64,000 nt of DNA, from contig CM065818.1 of NCBI GenBank assembly GCA_033398695.1, positions 81,650,092 to 81,714,091 of the forward strand, read 5' to 3'. The notes under the pieces were generated by a model, which had not been told where the DNA came from, ran no database searches, and saw only the letters and a list, made by a program, of their open reading frames with translations. The translations under genes and the position numbers were made by a program. This document shows, piece by piece, positions 23,321 through 35,784 of the stretch (positions are counted from its first letter, which is position 1; every line of letters starts with the position of its first letter). Source of the stretch: Orobanche coerulescens (Eukaryota; Streptophyta; Magnoliopsida; Lamiales; Orobanchaceae).

Positions 23321-24326
23321 CTACGGAAGCATCTCATCAGCTTCTTCTCGAGTCATTGCAAAGACCCTTCCCTGAACTTTATTCTCTGTGTTTGGGCAAT
23401 CTCTCGCCATATGTCCGGGCTTCTTGCATCTGAAACAATTATTGGACCCAACAAAACATTCCCCAAAGTGATTTTTCCCACATTTAGTACACTTGGGCTT
23501 CTCAGTTGTATTTGGAGCATCTCTCATGTAGGATGCTTCGATTGACTTTACTGGTTTTGCTCCGATTTCTTCCAATGTCTTTGAATTTTTGAAGCAAATG
23601 CTTGCCTCTTCTGCCGATAAGACCTTTGTATCTCCTTTTCGTCAACCTGCGAGCAACGCTTTGTCAACTATTTCTCTGAACTCAGTTGATGTAGACATCC
23701 TCACATCTCTTCTAATTTCAGGTCGGAGGCCTCTTAGGAAATGATCCACCTTCTCAGCATTATCCCTAGCAATATAGGGAACATACCTACAGCCTTCTTC
23801 AAATTTCCGAATATATTCACAAACAGACGTATCCCCTTGTTTCAGCTCCAAAAACTCTTTGACCTTGAGAGACCGTGCATCCCTGGTGAAGTATTTATCA
23901 TAGAATATTACTTTAAATCTCTCCCAAGTCAACCCTTCCAAGTTGACTGTAAGTTTGGCTCCTTCCCACCAAGTTCTGGCATCCTTTTTGAGTTGAAAGA
24001 TCGCACAAAGTATCTTCTCAGCATCATCGATGTGCATGTAGTCAAAGATAACATCAAGTGATTTGACCCATTCTTCCGCAACCATAGGATCAGCCCCACC
24101 ATGAAAATCAGGAGGTTCCATTTTTCTAAATTTTTCATACACCGCTGGTCCATTATTGTTTCTTGGTGGAGGTTGTCGGTTTTGTTCTTCGTTTCTTTGT
24201 TGCATGTTCAGCAATTGTTGCATTTGTTCACCATACATCCTTGTGCATTGTTGCATCACCACCCAAATTCTCAAGAAGGTTATGGTTTGGATTTGGATCA
24301 TCTCTTGCCTTTCTTTTGGGTGCCAT
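23321..24326 (-). pseudogene. E2 Gag
   Basis: A likely start is [14 protein letters not shown] at 24326. A frameshift near 24240 leads into the capsid frame 23642-24301 ([18 protein letters not shown], then DARTWWEGA). The zinc knuckle CFRCKKPGHMARDC lies in 23321-23575, preceded by a second cysteine cluster CTKCGKNHFGEC. It would form the virus-like particle and bind genomic RNA. Confidence 0.9.
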
Positions 24327-24510
24327 CACATTCGTTGTACTGCCCAATCTTACCCATTCATAAGCCAATAACGATCACATAACGATGATGATGACAACTA
24401 ATATATTGTAATTTATTAAACATAATACTTAATAGATAAAAGTTGACCATATCCTTCAGTCGAGAATGCCCATATGCCATCTTCTGTCTGCAGGAAAGAT
24501 TTAAACCTTC

Positions 24511-24522
24511 GCTCTGATACCA
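24511..24522 (-). other. E2 primer-binding site
   Basis: The minus strand reads TGGTATCAGAGC, an exact plant initiator-Met match, four bases from the LTR. Confidence 0.93.
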
Positions 24523-24526
24523 CAAC

Positions 24527-26596
24527 TGTAACACCCCCTAACCTAGCAGCTGAACCGCAAAGGGGTCCGTGCTACTAAGTTGGGGAGTATTACGCTTTTA
24601 AACTTTGAAAACCAATAAGAAGTAGATTTGGTAATGCGAGTACTCAGGGAAATAATGCAAACCAGTATTATTTATTCAAAACATTACATAACCTTAGGTT
24701 TAATACATAACAAAACCATAACAGAGTGATCTTATTAAAAACAAAACATAGTCTTCCAGCATAGGGGCGAAATAGCTGGGAATGGCATATGGACAAGTCT
24801 CCGGCTGTCAACACTGAAGAAGATAGTCAACTCCTAAACATGAGCATCATCACCTGTATCATAAGAATCTAATGAGCTAATGGCTCAGTAAGATGAGACT
24901 TCTGTAATAGCAAAGTATCACATAGCACTTTTATCAATGAATAACTACTATATATATAGTCATGTTCTTGTAAAATCCTTTCTTCGGGTACCCTTGAAGT
25001 GTGGTACTCGACTGATAGTGATAGGCCATGGTTTTCGGAACCTGTTCATATAATTGGCCAATAAAAGATGTATACGGGGGTTCCCATACTGGTTTTTCAA
25101 CCAATGGTATTAGCCGTATTCAACTTTTTCATTCATGTGGTTTTCCTTGACCGACTTTCACCGCAAGTATTTGCCACCATGTTTTGGGTCCGCGGTCCCG
25201 CGTCCGTGCCTACCCGCCATCAATCAAGTACCATACTTCCTGTTCTTAAACATTCTTTCACATACACATGTTATGCATGATCGTTCAATAATTGATCACA
25301 TATGCAAATATCAATCAATATATGATCCTTATGATACGACAAGGAAAAGCATCATCTTACCTCAAGTCCCGTACTGTTGATGTGAAAAGGTCGGTTTCTA
25401 TAGATGGATGTGCTAAAATCCTTGAAGAAAATCTGAAACCTCTTTGGGGACTTTTGTCAATCACCTTTGAAAAACTGTCAGATTTGAGCTATCTGTTTGA
25501 TCGGGATTTTTGTGGCTTTTATAATTTTTGGAAGGAAAATATGTTTCAAGCATTTTAAGGTAGAGTTTCACAGCTTCAAAATGATATATTATATGTACAA
25601 AACCACGTCCGGGAACATGTATAAATAAGGGCTCAAAGTCGGTTGAAAATCAACCTTACCCGGACAGCTGGAACCCTTATCCGGACGGTGGCAGAAGCTT
25701 GTCGGTCGTGGTCGACCTTATCCGACAATTTGGGACGGACCTTATCCGACACAGTGGCGAAGCTTCGTCGGTCGTGATCGACCTTATCCGGACAATTGGG
25801 ATGACCTTATCCGGATAGTGGTCGAAGCTTCATCGGTCGTGACCGACCTTATCCGGACATTTGGGCGGCCTTATCCGGATAGTGGCCTAGAAGCTTCATC
25901 GGTCATGACCGGCGATTGTCGATCGGCGTGTCCGTGGTGGCCGGCAAATGTCCGTCAACTTGGCTCACCGGTTCGACCCCTTCCGATGTCCAAATTCGAT
26001 TTTCCGACTGTTCGGACTAAATGCGAGTTAAATCTTCGATATGCTCGGAACCAATTTTCGATAATATTAAAATAATAATTTAATATTATTTTTGCAAGAT
26101 AAGTGTTACGAAATGAAAATTTTATCGTATCAATTAAGTGAAAATTTTGAAATCACTTTCATAAATTCTAAAATAATCCTTATAATTTATTTTGAAATCT
26201 TTGCTTTTAAATCTTTCATTTTATGTTGGAAACATATCGATCCAAGTATTGGACAACTTGTAATTATTGAAATCCATGACCATTAGCAAAATAAATAGCA
26301 CTTAATTAAGTCTTTGAATTTTCTAGGGTATTACAATTATTATTTTATAATCATTTAGCACATCGATCTCCTTACTGAGAAACTGAGCTCCTCACTGCAA
26401 CAAAACATCTCACAATGACCTTTTATCATGTTAGAGGAGCTAAATAACATGTCGTATAAAACGTAATGCAAAGGGACATAGCAGTTATTCATGCTCATGA
26501 AATGTCTACTTGTATGCCATGCTTTCAAAATGCATATTATATAAATGCATTTAGGTATTAAATGGTTATTGGCTTAGGGGATAACCGGGCATTACA
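24527..26596 (-). repeat. E2 right LTR (5' LTR)
   Basis: The LTR is 2070 bp. It retains the segment missing from the left LTR and carries its own version of the GC-rich tandem block. Differences between the two LTRs again fall often at CTG, CAG and CCGG. Confidence 0.95.
25617..25930 (-). promoter_or_regulatory. E2 right LTR: TATA-like box with tandem GC-rich block
   Basis: The same layout as in the left LTR: ATGTATAAATAAGG next to units with CCTTATCCGGACA, AAGCTT and CGGTCGTGACCGACC. This is the copy that would have driven transcription of E2. Confidence 0.5.
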
Positions 26597-26645
26597 CCGA
26601 CTGAAAAAGAAATTTACCGAAAAATCGGAAATTGCGGATATTACA
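26597..26645 (-). repeat. E3 left LTR, segment 3, with right target duplication of E2
   Basis: 26597-26601 is CCGAC. The remainder matches 37324-37370 and ends in GGATATTACA, the LTR terminus. Confidence 0.93.
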
Positions 26646-26664
26646 TTCTACCCTCCTTAAAAGA
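26646..26664 (-). other. E3 polypurine tract
   Basis: TTCTACCCTCCTTAAAAG follows the LTR end, a purine tract on the minus strand. The next bases (GTTTCGTCCCGAAACTT) match the stretch beside the tracts of E1 and E5, which lies just beyond the chromo-module stop in coding relatives. Confidence 0.75.
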
Positions 26665-28952
26665 AGTTTCGTCCCGAAACTTAAAACAAGTAGGGAGAAG
26701 CAATATCCCGCCAGGAAAACTCAACGAGATACGCAAGGAAACACGTAACTTACGCCCATCGGCGAAACGTTACAAGCAACGCAAAGGAATATACGGCGTG
26801 AAAACACGCTCCACGACGACCAACACAACGCCGCCGTTAGGGATATAATAAAACCAACAAGTGACAAGCGTCATCAACTGGATAATACAATCAAGTCAAT
26901 TATCCGAACAAACACAAAACACAACGGACGAAAATCAATACGATTGACCAACCCAACGGTACATAATCAAAACGCGAGCCAATCGCTGAACAAATACGGA
27001 ATTCTACCGCCCAAGGGTTGAAAGATCGAAAACGAGACTAATTTCCCGAACTTAAGGGAATTAGGAAGGAGCCTGAATGCTCAACAATCACGAAACGAGA
27101 ACAAAAACCGAACAAACAAACGATCGAGACAACAAAATTCGAACAATCATGTCCGAAACACGAAGGATAATAAAATTCAAACAACAACTCCCAGGATGAT
27201 CTGGTGAGAACTACAAGACATGAATTCCCATAAGATCCACAGGAAAGGGAATAGCGATTGAAAAGTCACAATGACAAACGAGTTATTCCGAAATAATACC
27301 ACACTCGTTCGATCAACAAAAGCAAGAGGCAGGACAAGCTCAGAAAATGTCAACGGACATAAACGAGTCGACAGAGTCGAAAACACCGGAGTTCCAAATC
27401 CGATCCACTTCGAATAAAAGAACTAATAGAACAAGATGATGTCAATCCCGAACAAGGTTCACAAGAATCGAACTGAACCCGAAAAAGTCACATCGATAAC
27501 CAGATCGACCCACAACAAGATCACAACTCGTTCGGACGATGAAACCGAAATACAGAACAAGTTCATAAAGTATCAACGAACATGAGCGAATCGATAGACT
27601 GGAGAAAGAGAAAATACAAAAGTCAAAATAGTACGGGTATTACCTCCGACCTCGTCCACGAAATTCACAGAAACAGGAGCAAGGTAACAAGACATTAAAC
27701 AACCGACACATAACGGAACGATCACCGATGCACACGGTCATACCAAACCAAGCTCTAACAGCACGCACATGCGCGATAATGCAGAAATTACCACGAGATG
27801 GCAACATTCAATACCAACATCCCACCTCTCACAGAGGGCTAACACAACAAATGTGTGGAAAACAACTCAACGCTCACGCCGCCAACTCGATCATACTCGG
27901 GGGCAAACATCAAAATGACAATGCGAACATCATACATACATACCCAGCCCTCAAACGGGAATGGATAGGTTTTAAAAATGAAAACCTCATTTTGAAAATA
28001 ATTTAGAAGAACACCGATTGATCCTGAGTATCACCTTTCAAAAAGTACAAACGTGAAACATCGTTATCGAGACTTTGGAGAACCATTTCGCATTTGATAA
28101 AAATGAGGACACTTTCTCTTAGTGAAAACTTTCAGATTATTCGACCCTCGGGTCTAAATAAAAGTGCTTCTAAAACATTGAAAATATCTCAAAGCATTTT
28201 GGTTCTCGGGGTAGAAAATTTTTGAAATATATTGTGGCACCTTGGATGTACCACAAGAAAATAACTCATTTGAAAAGTATGTCTCGAAATTTATTTTTCT
28301 AAGATACTCAAGGTTTTCAAAAATCCAATAGGCCAGAATGCCCAAAACTCACACATATCGACGTTCACTAAAACAACTCCTAGTACACGCATCAAAACGT
28401 TTAAAATCAAGACAATACATGTCTTTAAACGGAAATAAACGATAGAGTACCACAGTCGAAGACCGCCTAGGATTCAGAACAAAACCACTGACCCCATTTG
28501 AGGCCTCTAAGGACCCTCCCGCCCTGGCTAGTGAACAAGTCAAACGCGTATAAGCACAAAGCTTCCACAATAGAACTTGTAAAACGTGCAAATCGATTCG
28601 AAAATCATCAACAACGGACAAAAACAACAATAAAAAGACATCACAAGCGATGACACTCCTCGTATAAATCAAATACGAGAGTCGACTAAATACATATCGT
28701 GAAATCAAAATCCACATAAGGATTCAACCACTTAACAAATAATCATAAAAATAGCCCGTGTCACACGAGGCACAACACAAACAAGGGAGACTTACTTCCA
28801 CAGGTCGCACGAAGATGATGATCGCCCCACGATACTAATCACGACCAACAAACTCAGACGACGCGTCGCGACACGACTCCGTCAGACAAAATCCGACGAG
28901 ACACAACTCAACAGACACCACTGACCCGACAGCCTAGGTTTCCACAACCTAA
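26665..28952 (-). other. E3 interior without recognisable coding sequence
   Basis: These 2.3 kb contain no zinc knuckle, RT, RNase H or integrase motif on either strand. The longest open frames (27728-28006 plus, 28349-28717 minus) show no family features. Base composition is unlike the coding interiors. This fits a large-LTR, non-coding derivative that travelled with proteins from a relative. Confidence 0.75.
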
Positions 28953-28964
28953 GCTCTGATACCA
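28953..28964 (-). other. E3 primer-binding site
   Basis: The minus strand reads TGGTATCAGAGC, an exact initiator-Met match, four bases before the LTR. Confidence 0.92.
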
Positions 28965-28968
28965 TAAA

Positions 28969-30731
28969 TGTAACAACCCCAATCCGCTAAGGGATATTAC
29001 ACGCCGTAGACCCTTTCCTCAAGGATCTATCAGGCTGGTAACAACATAGAACAACTCAAAAATGCCTTTAAGGCCAAAATGACTCAGTAGACCGATTTGG
29101 TCTTTCAATGATTACATACAACTCAAACTCATTACATGCCCACGCAGGGGTCAAATACAACACACTCCCGTACAACGGGAAAGAATACTACAGCGGAAAA
29201 TAAACTATAACTATACCAATGACCTCATACGGATCCTCGTGTGATTAGTATCGTTCATCTTTCATCATCCTCCATGCCGACCTTGTGTTATGCTCCCAAA
29301 CCTGAATGCAAAAACAGACATCCACCCCCCGAATACTCGGGGGTTAGCAAAACTCCACTGTTTTGCTAGTGCAAGAACAAAGTGCAAATACGAGCCATAC
29401 AATTCACATTTCACGAATAACAATAACCAGGAATCCTCAAAAATCCAAACGTAACGAAAAGTACCTCCCGAGGCATGAGTTTGGTAAACATTTCTCAAAA
29501 CCGAAAGATCACAAATAAAAGGGAAACCATTTATAAAACAGTTTTAAAGATGCCATCGAGAGTTTTAATAGAAAACAATTTGCAAGAAAGCCACTCAATC
29601 AACACAAACGAGTCTTCACGAATATTTCCACGGGATTCTCGATCCAAAATCAAATAATATCGACACGAGATCAAACATCTCAACATCACACGGGGTTCTC
29701 GACCCAAATCCAGATAATATCAACACGAGATCAATCATCTCAACATTCCACAGGGTCCTTGACCCAATACACAGAATTGCACCACAATACAATCAAAGGT
29801 ACAATCTCTCATTCGACATATCCTGCTCAAGACCCCCGATTAATTAACCCTCGGAGGTTTCGTCAAACCTCCTTGGTTAATTAACCCTGATACCAACGCT
29901 TTAAAAACAAGTTGAAGCAAGCTTTCAAAAACACGAATCGCGGTCTATATCAAGACAAACATTTAAAAGTGAGTTGGAAGAATTTGAGAAATGAACATCG
30001 TTCGGTAACGGGGTCTTAGCTATCACTCAAATACCCGTAACCAATAAGCCTGCCAGGCGCCTCCCTTGCGCACCTGTGTACCGGCGTTCACTTCCATCAT
30101 GTTGGCCGCTCATTGAACATGTCACCGCACCGGCATCACTCCCGCAAGAGCCGCCCCTTGCGCGCGCATTAGGTAACACCGGCATTCACCACCCATATGG
30201 AGCCGCACATTGCAGCATACACCAGGCCGGAGTGCACGCCCCGCCCTCAGAGGTTCCCGGATACGACGTTTCTCACAACAAGTATCCACATTATCACAAA
30301 CCTCAAGCACACATTCAATTGTTGTAACAATTATCAAATCAATACACCAATTCACATAATTTATCCGCCAGTCCACGACCACACGAATAAAAAACAACAC
30401 GCACGTCAACCATAACACGACAGAAAGAAACAATATACGTACCCACGCACTATCAAGCGCAACATCAACACTAAACATATCCAAGGGATTCATGTAGTCA
30501 CTTACAACCCACACAATTTACAAAACACACGCATTTTGAAAGTGAGCCTTTAACGAGACTAGCCGAGTCTTTTGAAAACTCATTTCAAACAAATAAACAA
30601 ACACACCAAGATGATCACCAATTATCATATCCATAAAATAAGAAAAGTATGGGCAAGGTACTTGCCTCGATAATCGATACCGGACACTCCCACAATCACG
30701 GATCAGTCGGGACACCTCGAACACCTACGAT
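28969..30731 (-). repeat. E3 right LTR, part 1
   Basis: It begins TGTAACAACCCC. The first 923 bp have no partner in the window. From 29892 it matches the window start. It ends at the CACTA insertion, with GAT at 30729-30731 as left target duplication. Confidence 0.93.
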
Positions 30732-30749
30732 CACTACGCCATAGATGGC
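30732..30749 (+). repeat. CACTA left terminal inverted repeat
   Basis: CACTACGCCATAGATGGC, pairing with 36148-36165 with one mismatch. Confidence 0.93.
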
Positions 30750-30767
30750 TTTCTACAACACTTAAGG

Positions 30768-30925
30768 GGGGGTGTTACCTTCTTGGATGTTACCATAGCT
30801 ATGAAATTTTGGACCTACCACAACGTTTGGGTTATGGTGTTACCAAATCCTGAAATATATGTTACTCTAGCTATAAAAGGTGTAACTCTCAGTAACACCA
30901 TGAGATGTGTTACCTTAGAGTATTA
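30768..30925. repeat. CACTA left subterminal repeats
   Basis: The core GTTACC or its near variants recur about every 25-45 bp (near 30774, 30790, 30836, 30861, 30900, 30911), in both orientations. In CACTA families such repeats bind the TNPA-like protein; here this is inferred from position and form. Confidence 0.75.
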
Positions 30926-31840
30926 ATAAACAAAATTTTGAATTTTATATAAAATTAATGATTTAATAAATTTTTAACTTTAAAAATAATTAATTTTAAT
31001 AAAACATTGAATCTATTTTTATAAAAAAATATTCCATCAAATAATGAATTATATATGTTTTTTTATAAATAATAAAATATTTTTAATAAATTTAAATTGA
31101 AAAAGGTTTTAAAATAAAATACTATTTGAAAATTAATAAATTTTGATTTAAATAATTAAAAAAATTAAAGCTTGTAATAACTATGAATAATTACAAAATA
31201 ATTAAAATAACAAATTTAATGTCTACATATAATAACAAATTTTAATAAAAATAATGTCGAGTCGCTACACTGACTAAAATAAATGCCCATTAATTAAGGC
31301 AACGACATGACATAGATAAGAGGTAATAATTGCGGCGGAAATAAATTTATAAGTTAACTAATCAAGATTTTCCTGATGTCATTTCGCAGGGTTGAGAAGT
31401 TTACTGATCTCGGCTTATTTTGTCACTGAGCCGAGTCGGCGCAACAATTTGGTTGCCTGAACCAAGTCTTGGCTTGAGCCTGAGCTGAGGCACACCGAGT
31501 GTGGTCCTGGTTTTCAGGTCGGTCTCGACGTCATGCTCTATGCCGAGCTAATAAGTTTATTCCTAGGCTTTGTAGGGTCTTGATTTATGAGCCTTTCTGA
31601 GCTTTATACTCGAGCTCTCCAGATCCATGTAATCAATTCAGTTTATGTCATTCATTGTGTAATTATTTTAAGTTGGTGTTATAAGTGTTAAAATAAGTTA
31701 TAATTTGGCCCGATATAGAAAAAGTTACAAAATAGGATTTTTTTTTTCAAAGCCCAACAATTGCATTATTGTTTTTAAGCCCGATTGATGTGATGAATTT
31801 AAACTGCCATGTTGCCACCACTTTCGGTCAATTCCTCTAG
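30926..31840. other. CACTA interior: AT-rich non-coding stretch
   Basis: 30926-31255 is A/T-dominated with no codon structure. 31256-31840 is mixed sequence in which I recognise no gene or repeat. Confidence 0.5.
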
Positions 31841-32130
31841 TAGAAAATGGGAAAACCCTCGCCGTCCTCCATCCTGAAACCCCGACGATTCTCCCCCGCT
31901 CAGATCGATTTCCCCCGCTGGAAAAATGTTTTACCATCGATGCCGCCGCCTTGATCGCCCGAGAGCTCCGCTCTGTCTCAGTCCGCCGTCCTCCACCGCG
32001 AGCGGGAAGATCACATCTCAGCCGCATCGCCGTCATCCATACAGCGCCGCCGACGTCTGTTAGCCTCCTCAACAACCAGCGACTTGCCGCTACCACTTTC
32101 GCCAGTCTGTTTGTCGAGACCTAAGTCGTC
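31841..32130 (+). pseudogene. CACTA interior: GC-rich exon-like fragment, origin not recognised
   Basis: This is an abrupt GC-rich, C-rich block in AT-rich surroundings. The plus strand starts MGKPSPSSILKPRRFSPAQI at 31847 and stops after 36 codons. An overlapping frame stays open from about 31940 to 32124. The opposite strand is also open. Composition is typical of a plant first exon with a Ser/Pro/Arg-rich leader. I cannot name the source gene. It may be a captured exon that has shifted frame. Confidence 0.4.
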
Positions 32131-33984
32131 GCCCTGTGTAAAACAATTTACACTGTTCAGGTCTCGACTGGATAACACTTGTACAAAGGATCAGTTTGTT
32201 TGATATTTATAATTGTTAAAGAGTTTACATACATTGTTGTAGGTTGACTATTCTGAATTCTTGCGGTTCTATGGTTTCGTGTCCTTCATTTGCCTGGAAA
32301 ATGGTCAAAAGAGTATAAGTAAGACAGCTATGATACTTTACTTAAGTTAAACTCTACTTTCGTCCTACTTTCTTGTACATCTTTGGCATATGGATCTTTT
32401 ACATTGCTGTTCTCCATAAATATTCAGGCTCAGAGCGATTACGCTTAGAGACTGGTTCTAGCTGGAAGGTTTCGGCTGCTTAATGAGTGGTGTAACTTTG
32501 TTGAGGTACCAGTTTGTAAAGATGCGTATGAAGATGCTTAATTAAGGAAATGAAACTATTCATAAGTTTGAAACGAAGATAAATGCATGAATTGAATTTA
32601 GAGCATAGCTGTGATATATCAAGTTTGGAACCACTGGCTCCTTCCCTTTAGAGCTTCTACCTAATTTTCTCTATTGCTTTATTTTTTCCACTTTTCCGTT
32701 TTAGTTTTAGAGAAAGATATGATTTCCAGGGCGCTATTTTTGGTGTGAATTGGTGCCACATCCGAGGTATAGATTAAATCATTATTGGAAATGGCTTTTG
32801 TATTCTATTTGATTATCAACTGTCCGACTTTACTCGTCATTGTTCTTGTAGATGCGTCTTTGGTTACTATTCATTGTATTCAAAAGGTGGCCCATGTTGT
32901 TCATGAAAATTTTAGTGGGATCACATTGATTGAGTTCACTTAACTTAAAGCATAATTATGGAATGGAACTTCAAGTCATATATAGTCTTTGACAACACTT
33001 TTATGATTTCATTCGTCTTGTCAACTTAAACATCCATTCTATTGCTTTCTTGGATTGTTTATTTGCTTATTATCTGCAACCAAAGATTTGATAAATATAT
33101 TGCATTGCTCTTTGCTTGCTATATGTTAATAGAATGTATTAGTATATTGCATCGTTCTTTGCTTGCTATATGTTAATAGAATATATCGGTATATTGTAGT
33201 CGCGTGAAGCAGGTTTCTTAGCTTGCAAAGAATCCAAACACTTGGTGTTGGGCAATTCCTTTACCCCTATCTACAAGGTCACTACTTATAGGAGTTTTGA
33301 TTGACTAGTCCAGATCCCTCGGGTTTCCCGAACTACTTAGGCTTTGGTGCTCTTCCTTTGCGGGTGGAACAACAAATCTTGGATCCTTAGCCACAGTGTG
33401 GAGCTTTGCATGTTAACTGCTAAAGGCGGTGACTATCGTCTCTGAACATTCCTCCTTCAAAATACTCGCGTCAATTGCTGATTTTACAATCTGCGGACCC
33501 TTCGCACTTAAAACCATATGTTTTGCATGCTCATCTTCATTTTCTCCACCGATCCATCCTTGCCAGCAGTGATACTAGGTGGAGACACCTGTTGTGTCTG
33601 CAAATCAAGTGGTGGAGGAGAAATAGCTTGGAGCAATTCACGTGGAAGAGTCCCATCTCCTTTCTAAAACCAAAGCAAAGAAGGCCATCAATACAAAAGC
33701 TTTTGTCAAAGATTAAGAGGAAATATGTTACAATGTTGAGTATATTTTTTTTGTAAGAAAATAGTTCAATGTTAAGAAAAGTTGGAAAATTTAAAGTGAC
33801 ATCGATTTTATTGGGAAACGAGTAAACAATTGGGTCATATTTCATATGAAGTTTTCAGATATTAATCATATATATATTATATAATAAGGGTTTACTATTT
33901 TAGGTACTGCATGGGATCTACATGAATTTTTAGGTACTATATTAATCATAAATATATTACGTCTTTTGCTATATCTAAATGCTT
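32131..33984. other. CACTA interior: intron-like sequence of unknown source
   Basis: T-rich sequence resembling plant introns. It includes a 47-bp direct duplication (33101-33195, with TTTGCTTGCTATATGTTAAT twice) and an unrecognised plus-strand frame at 33475-33756. Confidence 0.4.
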
Positions 33985-33988
33985 ACAG

Positions 33989-34270
33989 GGGACGGCAGGA
34001 CAAAGAAGGTTAGTTTAAATGCTACTTTCTTGTGTCATATGCATTTTTGGTTATTTTGAGAGTATGTCCCATTTTCTGCTTCAGAAGCGTAATGGTTATA
34101 ATTCCTCATTTAGGTTGTACACCTCTGCATTGGGCAGCCATTAGGGGTAATTTAGAAGCATGCACCTTTGCAGTGCGAGGGAAGAAGGAAGATTTGATGA
34201 TAACAGATAATACTGGCCTGACACCTGAAAATCACCGACAAGTTGCATTTCTCGTGCTTCACGGCTGACA
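33989..34270 (+). pseudogene. Captured fragment of a TIP1-like ankyrin-repeat DHHC S-acyltransferase gene, two exons and one intron
   Basis: Exon 33989-34008 (encoding GRQDKE after a CAG acceptor) is followed by GT at 34009. The 105-bp intron ends TTTAG at 34113. Exon 34114-34270 encodes [17 protein letters not shown], then [16 protein letters not shown] and HRQVAFLV. Joined over the splice, this is the last ankyrin repeat region of plant TIP1-like (PAT24) palmitoyltransferases, recognised from memory. The parent enzyme attaches palmitate to membrane proteins and affects cell growth. No DHHC domain is present here. About seven codons appear to be missing after LTP, and a stop occurs at 34266. 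Retained intron means capture from genomic DNA. Confidence 0.8.
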
Positions 34271-35784
34271 GGTCTACGCCATCATCTGATGTGACAAATT
34301 ATTATCAAAAATGTTAAAGTCTATGGTCTTTTACTCTTTCTACTCTCCATTGACTTAGGCATGGTTGCATATTGTGGTGAAGAAGGAAAAACCTTTTGCT
34401 TCCAGGTGAATGTTTATTTGATCTGTATATATCTTCATCCACTGTATTTGTATACTTGCCAGGATCTTGAATGTCATCCAAAAGAACAATGATTTGTGAG
34501 CACATTGATTATGGAGAATTTTTATGTTGCAGAATCTGATATCTAATATGTGATTCTTAAATTGAAAATAAAGAAAGAGAAAAATTAACTTATTACTTAT
34601 TTCCCTTTAAAGAATGTAGTCATGTACTGTCCCTGAACTTATTGAGGCAGTTTAGCCTCACTCTTGATATGTCGAAATGTTTATTTATGCTTGTTCGATC
34701 TGTCCTTTTACAGGTAACAAGGCTATGCGATCTAAACGCGTTACGCGAAGCTTGAGCTATATACTTTTGCTGTTGCTTTGTGTGAAGACAATGTTGTTTA
34801 CCATTGCAACAGGTCATCCACTTGTTATTTCTAGTGGTCTATTTTTTTTTGTATTTGATCTCATTGCTTCAATTTAGCATCTTAAAGAAGGCTGAGTAGG
34901 TTCAAATATGTTCCGTAGGTTAAATGTAGTTTTTGAAGCAGAATGTTCAGTTTTTTCTTTCCTATCTCCCAGTGGCACTAGTGTCACTTAAGATGACCCT
35001 TATTATCCAACCCCAAAGATAAGAAGCCATCAGTTCGGGGCCTTTAGGATAAAAACTATCACTTAAGGGCCTGGAAAATTGAATTATCAATTAAATACCC
35101 ATAAATCTAATGCATGTTTGGCGTCTTGCAATATGTAGTTATTTAAAGATATTTTCAAAATTATAATCCATAAAATATTATCGGTGAATTTGATGTGTAC
35201 TAACAAAAGGAAAGAATAATAATATTAATCAAATATATTCATAATGGTATGAATTGGAAGATCCCTAATGTTAAGGCTGTCTATTTGGAAGCTTAGTAAC
35301 CATCACTAATTATTGACTCTTCTTTCTTGTTTCATTCTGCAGCTCCCTCGTTCAAAGAAGGTGAAGTTTGTGAATGGACACCAACTCACGCAAATTGGCT
35401 AATCCTTGGCTAATTGAATAAGTGTTCCACATAATAGTTTCTTAGAGTCGTTTTGTATATTAGTCTTAGACGCCCATTGATGTAATTGGTTAAAAATAAC
35501 CAAGTTATTTTCTTCTAGTACTTGTACATATGTAGTTGGTTGGTTTTGTGATTGAATATAGTTGTTTTTTATGATGGGATTATGTAGTTGGATGATGTAG
35601 TTGGTTTCTGTGAATTGATTTGTTGGTTTTTTTAATGGGAAATGCTAAATTTAAAATTTACGTTTTTATTTTGTTAAAATGAAGATGTTACGGTACTATA
35701 TATATGTTCCAAATGTCTTTCATTTGTAATATCTAGTGTGTTGCAATTGGTAATATAGAATAGACTAAAAATTCTTTGCAATTG
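34271..35784. other. CACTA interior: further intron/exon-like sequence, source not recognised
   Basis: Possible exon scraps lie at 34714-34860 (hydrophobic SYILLLLLCVKTMLF frame, after a CAG) and 35341-35400 (LPRSKKVKFVNGHQL frame, after a CAG). The first could belong to a membrane segment of the same TIP1-like gene, but the match is too weak to claim. Confidence 0.35.

Larger units (their letters stand above)
18002..26596 (-). mobile_element. E2: Ty3/gypsy chromovirus, complete structure, coding frames broken
   Basis: The element is 8595 bp and has two LTRs, a perfect initiator-Met primer-binding site, a polypurine tract and target duplication CCGAC. Minus-strand domains run gag, protease, RT, RNase H, integrase and chromo-like module in the usual Ty3 order. 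The chromo module and Gag type suggest the Tekay/Del-like group, which I infer from motifs only. RT is the best preserved part. Confidence 0.95.

Noticed and set aside
24509..24525. tRNA gene remnants suggested by TGGTATCAGAGC
   Set aside because: These are primer-binding sites next to LTR termini; no cloverleaf is present.
27728..28006. Plus-strand open frame in the E3 interior as a gene
   Set aside because: No domain, repeat or composition signal, and it is antisense to the element; it is indistinguishable from chance.
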